From Nilaparvata lugens (Eukaryota; Arthropoda; Insecta; Hemiptera; Delphacidae), in assembly GCF_014356525.2 (NCBI RefSeq), contig NC_052518.1, positions 33,440,017-33,504,016 on the forward strand: a DNA stretch of 64,000 nt, read 5' to 3'. Made by a program: the position numbers and the translations under genes. The first letter of the stretch is position 1. Each line of letters opens with the position of its first letter. A model generated the notes under the pieces. The model worked only from the letters and a program-made list of their open reading frames with translations, did no database searches and was not told the DNA's origin. Shown piece by piece: positions 55,016 through 64,000 of the stretch.

Positions 55016-56660
55016 GGTAGGATTTAAGTGCTTATTTTATTGATAGATTTTTTGTGTGTTTTAGATTTAAGATTTTTCAGGAGAAAAGACTCTGATATTA
55101 AAATAATAATTTCCGTAGTTGGACTTTAAGGCTGTTTGAACAAAAAAAATTTCAACTTTTTTTTTTGTTGGAAGCTTTAAAGTTCATTGAGTCAAAACCG
55201 AATATGCTTTTGAAAAAATTCAAAAAAAAATTATTGTGGCCTATGTGTGACTTTGAAGTGTACATTTTGAGCATTTTTCGTACTTCCTGCAAATGCAAAC
55301 AATAAACACCACAGCAATGAAACTTTAGGACAATCATCTTCAAAATATGCTCTTTCAAGTGGTCTACTCTTAATTATAAAATATTCATGTTTTTTTACAA
55401 AATATCGATTTTTTATTGTGTTTTACAGTGAAATTTTCAGTTTTTTATTTATATTAGCATACGTGGGTTTTAACTCGCTAGCCAATGCAATTTTTTGTTT
55501 CTCATTATAAGTATCCGTTTAGAAACGTTAATTGGTTGAACAAGCCAATGTTTATACTTGGGCTCGTGCGCAAGCACCGTGCGTGCGTAAAGTATTGGGG
55601 AGGTAGGAGTGGGGCAGTTTCGGTAGCTGTCTCCTTCCACTTGGACTGGCTGAGTGGCCGGGAGTAATGACCTTGGGGACTCCTTTCGTCCAGGTTTGCT
55701 TCCTGATTTTGTGACCGATTGCACTGTGCCAGACGTTGTCAATGTCATACTGTTCTATTATACTATTACTTCTGTTAATTCAATGTGAACACTAAATTTT
55801 TTGGTAGTTAGAAATGTTTGCATTCTCCCAGTGAACAGAACTGAAACAGAGTAGTGTGTACACTAAATAATATAAATTTGTGGTTCAATTGTGTAGGCAT
55901 ATCTATGCTTCTTTATTTACTTTTGTATAGTTTGCTCTGTATTTAAAATCATTGTATTATATTATCACGTTTGTTGATGTTATTTTCAACAAAGTTTTTC
56001 AATTTTCAATTATTTTCATAAAGTAGGATAATCTGGTATTAGGAAATACTGGAGTAAGCTCGGTGTGAACTGTTCTATACAAATTTGCGATTTTTTTAAC
56101 TTGTACTCAGAACTCAGGCAATATAATAATTTTGGTATTTGAATGATATTCGTTTTTTCATCATTTATAACACCAATCAAGTTATTTATTAGGACCTATG
56201 TTTCATCTTTGAACTTTTAACACTTGATAAGTTCAAAACCAAGCTCTCAACAAAATAATGTTGGGGATAACTTTCTTTGGACAACAACACTTAGCTTGTT
56301 TAAATCGTATGGAAAATAACTTATTTCTGAAGGATTATTGAAAATTGGGTATAAATTGGTTATATAGTACTGATAGGCCTATTTGAGCTATAGATTAGGC
56401 TGTGGTGCATTATATGCATATATTAAAATCTAACCGGCTTTTGTGAGGGAAATTTTCGCCTTCCCTTTCGGAATTAATCTCAATTTACTGTGATTAAGTA
56501 GAACATTTCTGTATAAACGTTATTATAATTTCTTCTTTCGTAATACATATTCTACTTTCCTTGCCCTATTACCATAGGTAAGGAAAGTATTGCTTTCCGA
56601 AAGAAATTTAAGTACCCCAATTTCTAAATTTCTAGTCCAAAAAAGTGGTTTTTGGGTATT
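55016..56660. other. No gene recognised
   Basis: AT-rich sequence. A GC-richer patch at about 55560-55740 shows open frames on both strands but no domain, splice pair or homology that I recognise. Confidence 0.45.
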
Positions 56661-56662
56661 GG

Positions 56663-56664
56663 TC

Positions 56665-56757
<93 letters not shown>
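56663..56757. repeat. (TG)n microsatellite, about 47 units
   Basis: A long uninterrupted TG run. Thr-His or Cys-Val open frames across it are artefacts. Confidence 0.97.
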
Positions 56758-56758
<1 letters not shown>

Positions 56759-56943
56759 GGAACAAGGTATAATACGGGGAGACAATCAAGTATTTTAGTA
56801 AAAATCACTTCTACATGCTTAAAACCATGTAAAAACCTAATAAAAAAAATCTCCCCATTTTGTCAGTACTCTACCTAATTGGGATACACTCCAGTTCCCA
56901 AAATTGCCACCACGTTGTGCTACGATCGCTAATACACACTCAC

Positions 56944-57123
56944 ACAAAACTCATTTACGGATTGAGCATACAATGCGGCTACTTGCATATCCCTGCAAAT
57001 CTCCATTGTCTCCTCCACTGTTCGAAGTAACTGGTTTGCTATGGGATTTGCCGTGAATTCATGAATCAGCAGCTTATTTCCTGTTTCGTTCAGACTCATC
57101 GATTCACAGCTTAGCGAATTCAT
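56944..57123 (-). CDS. Candidate first coding exon of a host gene
   Basis: Minus-strand ATG 57123 opens 60 codons to a consensus donor (TTTTGT/GTGAGT) at 56944, in phase 0. The peptide (MNSLSCESMSLNETGNKLL, EFTANPIANQLL, VEETMEICRDMQVAALYAQS) is varied and amphipathic, with no repeat character, and is more GC-rich than its surroundings. Another open frame (57323-57120) lies just upstream but looks weaker. The protein is not recognised, and following exons, to the left, were not found. Confidence 0.45.
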
Positions 57124-58900
57124 AGTTTATTTTTCTGTTCATTCACTTGTGACATGAGAGGGGATCGAGGATACAAATATGCTTGCATAATGTATTGTAG
57201 TACTGATTTTTTAGTTATTTGGTACAAATAGTCTGTAAATGATGATTCTTCACAAAAAATACCTTCTGCTAACCTCACAGTCTTTAAAAATACCTGTTTT
57301 TCTCCATATAACTCAAAAACCATTCATTGTGAAAAAATCCAGAACCGTTTCCAAGAGCACAAAATCCTCTACAATTCAACGCCAAACTAGGTTCATCACA
57401 ATCAATGGTGACTGAGAAATTGAATTTGGGCTATTGCTATAATGATGGGAATGGGAGGTTTGTTAAGATTCAAGAATAGCACGTCAGTAAGTTTATATTC
57501 TCGAACAGGCTTCACTGAGAATTAACTTACTGATTTACAGTAAAGTAAAAAGTTGGTAACCCAACATTGTATCTCAAGACCAGGATAGCCTATGATAAGA
57601 TGAAATTTGTCTCTTTGCTTCTCCCCATATTGCCATTTCCTTCTGTGTCTGTCAATATCCTTGCGAAAACAGTCTTGTGAACCTCAGATTGAATATTTTA
57701 CTTGTGTATGATATGCTCACTCCGTGTGAAAAGACCTTGTTCCGGAGAAAAGATTTAGTAATCATACCCTGCTCAAATTGTAGTCACTAGTTCTCAGATA
57801 GGGAGGGTGACCGCGCGGGCTATTACTCAAAGAGTCAAGGCATTCCAAAATGATTTATCTTTGAGAAAATGAAGAATGAGGAATCAGAGTTGTGTGAGCA
57901 GTGAGTCCTTCTAGTTCATATTATTGAATAATCCAATTTGGGTAGCTGAAAGTTTCTCAACAATGCACCATAAAATGGAGTACGATAATTTATCACTATC
58001 AGAAAGATATAGCAGTTCCGAAATCTATATTCTTTCAAATAAGCACAAATAGCAAAAACGCAATGTAGACCAGGGGTTCCCAAATAAAAATGTTTCTACG
58101 GACTCCCTCACCTACCAGCAATGTTGAGAACCAACTCGCAATTTAGGGTTGGGAGGCACTGTGAAACGTGCACTTTCTTGAATCCCAGTACTGAGTAGCT
58201 TATATCCATACGTGGAATGTTTATTTGAATGTTATAAAAGTATTATTATGATAAGCCAAATTATTAATTTAGAATTTTCAGTTTATGGATTGTTTCACTT
58301 ATACTAGTCACAATCATAACCGACAATGAATTAGAATAAAAATAATTTATAAACGTGGGGAAGGATAGTGATTCCATCAATCGCATGTTAAATTCGCGAA
58401 AGAAATTTATATAAACACTACATATATTAACTACTTATTTCTCAATCAGAAAAATAACTTATTTATCAATCAGGAGAGCGTTATAGATTCCCAGTTTATT
58501 TATCCTAGCTTCAATATTAATCTTGAACAGAAATCAAGAAAAAGAAAATTATATGAATCCTGTCCTTGTCAAGATGAATAAAATAAGTTGGTGCATGTAT
58601 CCAGGTTTTATTCAAATACTGTAGAAATGGTCAGTTGTAGAATTCTTCGGAAAACTTTAAGTGGGGTTGTATTATACATTGAACTATAAATAAGCACCTG
58701 TCAGGCAGTTCTGGTTTATTACTTTGGCATTTCAAAACCTCAATTCAATCGATCTTGGCCAGAATAGAGTCTGTTCCACAAGTAAAGGATTGGTTCGCAG
58801 CTTAACCAATGAGAGATTGGATATGATAGACTATCATTTCCAAATATCTCATTTAAGAATTAATGATAATGCATTATTTGTCTGGAACCAGGTATAATCT
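57124..58900. other. No gene recognised
   Basis: AT-rich sequence. CAGGGGTTCCCAAATAAAAA at about 58072 resembles a hAT terminus, but no partner end was found. Confidence 0.4.
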
Positions 58901-58909
58901 AGTGCCACT

Positions 58910-59125
58910 TCCGGGTAGGCTGAAAAGAGCATACCGACGACACAGATTGAGAGAAGTTAAGAAAAATGCTAATGCGCTATTCATATAGCAGAGGCTGCAA
59001 ATCCATGTAGGGATGCTTGGAGTTTCATCGATTTCCGTAGACGCAAATCAGGTAATTTGGACCAGAGTTCTGCAACTGCAGATGAGATTAGTCGGTTTTA
59101 TGTTGACTAGTTCAGGGCATAATGA
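58910..59125 (+). pseudogene. LINE linker-region remnant
   Basis: The plus frames read GRLKRAYRRHRLREVKKNAN, then (shifted) NPCRDAWSFIDFRRRKSGN and TADEISRFYVD. This matches the stretch between endonuclease and RT in many LINEs (W..I.......... and ..FN.YF). It is short and broken. Confidence 0.45.
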
Positions 59126-60010
59126 TGGCTCTTCTGATGAGATGACTGAATTCTTAGCTACTCTTTAGAGAATTCCACTTCTTGGGGAGTATTTTGAATG
59201 GATTATTATGAATGGATAATTATTCAAATAAGTCGTCTTTTATGGTTTATTAAAGTGATAATTTCATAATATTGTACTATTGAAAACTAATTATCAAGGA
59301 GTTCTATTCCTATTTATTATAATATTGTTTTTATAGTTTAATTTGTACATGATGTGAATCATTTCAAGATTCATTTCATTTGATTATGTGTTATTATATT
59401 GTTGATATTGATATGTGAGCTGACGTTCTTGTAATATTTTGCCAATGTTCTAACTATATAATTTATTTTGAATCGTGATTCACCTTAATGTGTGATGGGG
59501 TTAAATATTGAACAAAAGTAGACCACATGCAACGGACTACTCCTACCACAATTCTGATTGGAACATTCATTCGATTGAAACTACTTAATCAGTTTTGGCA
59601 GTTTGTACTTTAAATTTTCATTTTTACATAAAACTGAAATAAATGTGAGATTCTTGTATGCATGATATCTTCGTGAGTTCTCAACCAATTTTGTTCTATA
59701 GATATGTGAATGAGATGTCAAGTCTAAAGTGTTGAAAAATCAACCATGAATATGAGTAGGCTAATAAAAGAACCAATTTTTGATCGTTTTATATTCATAG
59801 GAATATGATTCCACAATGCGGAGTTCTACATTTCCAAGTTCATGAATTAATTGATGAGCCTCCTTGATAATTACTGTTACATCTCTATCTTTTCAAGAAA
59901 GAAGCATAATTTATATTATTTAGTACTCAACTGAACAATATTATCTCTAATTGTGTACGTCTGTACGCAAGATATGTAACGAAAGGAAGGACGTACAATT
60001 TCGAAATATA
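59126..60010. other. No gene recognised
   Basis: AT-rich sequence without supported features. Confidence 0.4.
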
Positions 60011-60014
60011 TAAT

Positions 60015-60266
60015 GATAATATTAATAATATTGAGGGTGATGCCCACATAAGCTCTTAGGCTTGTGCGTGGGTATTGAGTGAAAGGGATGATGATGAGAG
60101 ATGACGACTAGGCTACTTTTTAGGTAGTAGGGACCGACGACTTATCTCCTCCGAAAGATGGAGTGGCCGTATCCATGTGATTGTGCTGTGGTCAAAAACT
60201 TTTGCCCGGGTCGAGATTCGAACTCGAGTTCTCTTGATTGTCAGACCGTTGCGTAATCACTTACTC
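60015..60266 (-). mobile_element. tRNA-derived SINE, body and tail (split by hAT)
   Basis: On the minus strand: ACGGTCTGACAATCAAGAG, then the B box GAGTTCGAATCTC and CCCGGGC, then an unrelated body, then a TAAT-rich tail at about 60010-60030. The tRNA-like head with its A box (TGGCTCGTTGG) lies at 62194-62225, on the other side of the hAT element. The whole SINE would be about 280 bp, transcribed by RNA polymerase III. Confidence 0.7.
60259..60266. repeat. hAT target duplication, left copy
   Basis: ACTTACTC; the right copy at 62194-62201 reads ACTTGCTC. Confidence 0.75.
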
Positions 60267-62193
60267 CAGTGGTTCTCGAAGTGTGGGGTGCGACCCTAAA
60301 GGGAGGCGCGATGATTCGTCAGGGGGGCGCGAAGCTTGGTTGAAAAATTATATGAATTTACTTCTAAAATAATTACTATAAGCATCTTTCTTCTTTCATT
60401 CTTTCATTCTCTATTGATTGATACAATAAGTACATCATCAAAATTAAAGGGAGAGAAAAAAATAATGACTTTCCCGAAGCCCCCACCACTCTCCCACAAA
60501 CCGGTGAAAGCATTTTTCAAATGATTGATACATTTTTGAAGGACATTGACATGTATTGGAGCAAATGTGTAGGAATTTGTACAGATGGAGCTCGGGCTAT
60601 GTCAGGAAAGTACACTGGACTACGAGGGTTGATCAAAAAGGTAGCACCAGAAGCTAGATGGACACACTGTATGATTCATAGTTAGGCTACTTTAGCTGCA
60701 AAAGGTATGACTCTTGAACTTGATGGAGTTTTACATCCATCTTGATGGTCGTTGAAACAGTCAATCTCATTAAGGCTGTTCAGTACACTTTTTTTATTAT
60801 TCAAATTGGATAATATTTTTTAATATAATTGTTAAGATCATTTTAAGAGTGAAAAAAACTGAAATTTTTAAGTGGTCCAATAAGCGAGTTATGGGTTGTT
60901 AAGATCATTATGAGATCTTAACAATTATATTGAAAAAGATTATTCAATTTAAATAAAAATAAAAAAGTGTACCAAACAGCATTGAAGGGCATGAAGTCAA
61001 GAGTTTCTAGTATTCTCTGTGAAGACATGGGCTCAGAACACACAGCTCTACTGTTTCTTACTGAAGCTCGCTGGCTATCAAAAGGAAAGGCTTTTACTAG
61101 AATATTTGAGCTCAGACATGAAGTCCTTACACTTTTGCTTGGGAAAAACCACCAGAACTCAAAGTTTTTCACCAACTCAGATTTTTTGCTGCAATTAGCA
61201 TGCATGGTGGATATCTTTGAGAAAATATATGCCCTAGCCAAGTCTTTGCAGAGAAAAGATGCAAACATTCTGCAATGGACTGAAATGATGGAAAACTTTG
61301 TGAAGAAGCTAAGTTTGTACGAGTGCGGTTTCGAATTGACCACTTCGAGCTATTTCCTAATCTTAAGATCATTACTGAAGAAATGTATCTAACATTTCAT
61401 ACAAATGTATCTAACTCCAGCCAATGAGAAGAAATACGTTTATGAAAATTTAGAAATCCTCAATAGTAGTTTCGGAAAATATTTGTATAAATATAAATAT
61501 AATTTGTTTATTTAATATAAATATAAACTTGAATGGTTTGGCATGGATTCAAAACCCATTTAAATTCTCAATCAATGAGTTGAGAAAACCTCATAGATCT
61601 CCAAGGGGACTCCTAAAATGAAGTTTGAAGAATATTCTCTCACATCCTTCTGGATTGGTGTGCAAATGGAACACCAAATTTTTGCGAGTGATAATGTATT
61701 AAAGATATTGACTCCATTTGTGACAATTTATTCGTGTGAAACTGGGTTTACTGCTCTAACTGCCATGAAAAGTAAATATAGATCAAGACTGGTTGTGACC
61801 CAGGAACTTAGAGTAGGGTAGCGTTATCAGAGCTGACACCTCGTTTCAATAAACTCTGTGCGAAAAAAACGAGCTCATCATTCACACTTAGGCTCTTTTT
61901 ATTGTTCAATTGCAACAAAAATAACAACTATGTACGATAGTACCTGAATAAATGATAATTGTTTTTATAGAATTAGTTGTTTCATTATGATTGAGACTAT
62001 AGCCCCATTGGGTTATGTATAGAACGTGCTAAACTCAACTAAATAGATATTGAGTGTAAAATATGTAGGTAATATACGTACGTATACGTATATGTACAAC
62101 ATGCACAGTAGTCTATGCTTATACATGTAGGGGGGCCCGGCTTACAGCTGAATTATGCAGGTGGGGCTCGAAAAAAAAGTTTGAGAACTACTG
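60267..62193 (+). mobile_element. hAT transposon (ZBED/Charlie-like), degenerate
   Basis: The left end CAGTGGTTCTCGAAG and right end TTTGAGAACTACTG are typical hAT inverted termini. An 8-bp target duplication with one mismatch flanks it. Internal plus-strand remnants encode a transposase: 60521-60685 reads ICTDGARAMSGKYTGLRG (with the catalytic-type DGA), and 60967-61392 reads EHTALLFLTEARWLSKGKAF. A C-terminal piece lies at 61618-61821. Stops and deletions make it inactive. Confidence 0.85.
60521..61821 (+). pseudogene. hAT transposase remnants (SCAND3/ZBED5-like)
   Basis: Three separated segments of a domesticated-type hAT transposase family. 60521-60685 contains CVGICTDGARAMSGKYTGL and THCMIHS, the RNase H-like core. 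60967-61392 contains ILCEDMGSEHTALLFLTEAR and WLSKGKAFTRIFELRHEV. 61618-61821 contains TPFVTIYSCETGFTALTAMK then SKYRSRL, the C-terminal dimerisation block (usually ..YLCE.GFS.L...K...R.RL). Between them are stops and an AT-rich insert (60740-60965) holding a short inverted repeat around GATCTTAACAATTATATTGA. Confidence 0.8.
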
Positions 62194-62230
62194 ACTTGCT
62201 CCAACGAGCCACCCACGTTCTCTCTATTTA
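62194..62230 (-). mobile_element. SINE head, displaced by the hAT insertion
   Basis: The minus strand reads GTGGGTGGCTCGTTGGAGCA, with A box TGGCTCGTTGG. It joins directly to 60266 when the hAT and one target copy are removed. Confidence 0.65.
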
Positions 62231-62301
62231 TATATCTTATATATATTGAGGAAGAAGCCTATTGAGATTTGTAACATTGATGAAAAGTTATAACGAAATA
62301 A

Positions 62302-62457
62302 AACTTCTCTAAAGGCCCACATTCACGACAGAGCCAAATCCACAGAACATATCCTCCAATTGGCTAAGAAACAGCTGTTGGTGAGAATCAGCCAAGGATA
62401 TGTTCTGTGTATTTGGCTCCGTTGGATCTGTCGTGAAAGGGGGCCTTAAGAGAAGTT
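62302..62457. mobile_element. Short hairpin MITE (156 bp)
   Basis: AACTTCTCTAAAGGCCCACA at the left pairs with the reverse complement at the right. TTCACGACAGA and CCAAAT.CACAGAACATATCCT are paired inside, with one asymmetric 8-bp insertion. The unit is non-coding. The long stem could also resemble a precursor RNA hairpin. Confidence 0.75.
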
Positions 62458-63286
62458 CAGTGCTAATCTGAACAACTTCATTGTTGTTATCTATGTTGCA
62501 GCTGATATTCAAAATAAGCCTTTTTCAGTCGATTCACTCAAGAATGGTTGGGGTTAGAGTAGTGGTTTGTCGTCTTGGCTGTCGCGAGGAAATCTTCACA
62601 TGAATAAAAAGTTCGGAGAGGGCTGGAAATGATCTTCCAATTGAGGCATCCTTGATAAGTCTAATATAATATAGGTTTAAAACGGTTTCTGAGTACAGCG
62701 AATTACAGAGTGCCCAAAAAGAAGTCGAAATTTGATCTCCATTTCTACGGTAATCTATTGACATTTATGTCATAACAAAGCCTTTGGCAAAATAAATAAA
62801 TGAATTATTGTGAATAATTAATAAATTTATCGAGAATTTGATGCCTTACCAAACACTTATGTTCAACAACTGTCTAATTATGATCTTTCAAAACAAAGAA
62901 GTATAATATCTCATTCCAATATTCTATCTTCAAGGGTTACCGCATGCTTTGTTTTTTGGTTATTGAAAGTAGAACTTATAGAAGTAGAAGAATCCTCTTC
63001 TTGATTTGCAATGAATATATCGTAGTAATAAAAAAAAAGTATCATGGTCATTGGTGTTAGCTTCTCAACAGCAAGGTAATCATGAAAGTAGCAATTGATC
63101 GAATTAAAAAAAAAGTATTCATTTATCTACAAATCCCATTTCTCCCCGGATAGTATGTTGAAAGTGTACACAAAAACCTCCTTGTTTTGTGGCTTTGATT
63201 GGGAGAGTGATTGAACTAGGTATAGAGTGGTTCGAAAGTTGTCCCACCAAAATTGTCAAAAACAGTGACTCATATACAGATCAGTC
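62458..63286. other. No gene recognised
   Basis: AT-rich sequence without supported features. Confidence 0.4.
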
Positions 63287-64000
63287 GCGTGGGTGTGGCG
63301 ACTGAGGTGGTCGCCTTGGGCGCCGCGGCCTGGGGGGCACCTCAGCGTCATAAAAAAAACTAAATTTATGCCCAATTTTAGATTTGAACAGCTTGTGATA
63401 GTGGATAATCTCCAATCTTCTTCTAATTAATAAATATACTGTTCACTAGTTGTTAATCTGATGCCTGCGTGCAATATGAGTGATCGTAGTTGATTGCGCG
63501 GAGTACATTATGTTGTGTTTTGACTGTCAGAAAGCTCCTGGCGCCTTTTATTATATATTATCTGCATATTAGATCAATGTAAAATAATGAGTTACAGATT
63601 ACTATGGTATTTGTTGTCTAAAGCGATTTCTTTGGAAACAGGAGCATGTGATGTTTACTGATCTCATGTTCTTGTACGGTACTCAAGCAGAGACACCAGA
63701 AAATTCTCCGAATTTGAGAATAGGCTATTGTTTTCTTCTTCTAAGCATTTTTATCCCCTCCAATCTGCTCATACCGAGCGAAGTGTTGAGTTTAATTTAA
63801 AAAGTTCAACAGCAAAGACATGTTACAAACTTGTGGGTTGCACAATTCAATTTCCTGGCAATTCCCGTGGTTAGTGCAGAACGTAGTTTTAGCAAAGTCA
63901 AACCTATTAAAATGTATTAGCGCTCTACAATGGCACAAGAAAGGCTCAATATTCACTCGCAATACTCTTGATTGAAAATTAAATTGCAAAGAAACTGGAT
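63287..64000 (+). mobile_element. Second hAT element (ZMYM6/DUF4371 type), internally deleted, runs off window
   Basis: A GC-rich left end (GGTGGTCGCCTTGGGCGCCG, then GGGGGGCACCTC at about 63308-63345) is typical of this hAT group. The coding remnant at about 63849-63950 reads FLAIPVVSAERSFSKVKPIK, a stop, then RSTMAQERLN: the hAT C-terminal dimerisation domain. The transposase core between is missing, and the right end lies outside the window. Confidence 0.7.

Noticed and set aside
55470..55748. 92-codon minus-strand frame in a GC-richer patch
   Set aside because: Both strands are open, there are no splice signals or recognisable domain, and composition alone explains it.
56523..56878. Open frames rich in Thr-His or Cys-Val
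   Set aside because: They are translations of the (TG)n microsatellite.
58072..58095. hAT left terminus (CAGGGGTTCCCAAAT)
   Set aside because: No matching right end or target duplication was found, so no element could be delimited.

Overview
The window is eukaryotic nuclear DNA, almost certainly from an insect. It is AT-rich and intron-bearing, and it is dominated by insect-type mobile elements: a BEL/Pao retrotransposon, several non-LTR retrotransposon (LINE) groups, Penelope-like elements, hAT transposons, a tRNA-derived SINE, MITEs and a Polinton/Maverick. The recurrent short motif taggcctac/taggctat and the mix of elements suggest a hemipteran, perhaps a planthopper or leafhopper; that is an impression and was not tested. 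No complete host gene is visible, only four candidate coding exons, all on the minus strand (19963-20211, 23342-23451, 54446-54625, 56944-57123).

Layout. Positions 1-1556 hold a BEL/Pao Gag running off the left edge. Positions 1.6-23 kb are mostly non-coding, with an RTE LINE tail, two copies of a GC-rich pseudo-palindromic repeat, MITEs, a 5'-truncated LINE with a clean 15-bp target duplication, a roughly 280-bp tandem array, and a 2-kb imperfect palindrome. A Penelope-like 3' end (23.87-24.66 kb) leads into a (TA)n tract.

Positions 24832-35598 are a Polinton/Maverick (adintovirus-like) element with 258-bp terminal inverted repeats that look identical. It carries a retroviral-type integrase with an N-terminal zinc ribbon, an adenain-type protease, a double-jelly-roll major capsid protein, a penton-like minor capsid protein, a small basic virion-type protein, an A32/FtsK-type packaging ATPase, and a family B DNA polymerase. 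The polymerase keeps its exonuclease domain but has lost the whole polymerising core by an internal deletion. Several genes are broken by single-base changes in A/T runs. Two tRNA-like sequences sit near the right end.

Positions 35.6-38.9 kb hold three fragments of a second Penelope-like family, partly head to head. From about 53.6 kb down to about 38.9 kb, on the minus strand, lies the most interesting element, a LINE (here LINE-A) with three successive reading frames: ORF1 (RRM-like plus CCHC knuckles), a complete viral-type superfamily 1 RNA helicase, and an endonuclease/reverse transcriptase. ORF1 and helicase overlap by 14 nt, and helicase and EN-RT overlap by 8 nt (ATGGATAA). That layout suggests the helicase is a built-in gene of the retrotransposon rather than a chance viral insertion. 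LINE-A is itself split by a 4.3-kb foldback element (48701-53007, TTA target duplication) and by a second LINE (LINE-B, 41489-45349, target duplication GTAATA). Removing each insertion together with one copy of its target duplication restores an open frame.

Positions 53.6-64 kb contain an inverted copy of the first Penelope 3' end, two candidate exons, a long (TG)n tract, a LINE linker fragment, a tRNA-derived SINE split by a hAT transposon (60267-62193, near-perfect 8-bp target duplication), a short hairpin MITE, and the remains of a second hAT element at the right edge.

Codes used: PLE-1 and PLE-2 are the two Penelope-like families; LINE-A and LINE-B are the outer and nested LINEs. All family calls rest on reading motifs by eye; no database search was run.
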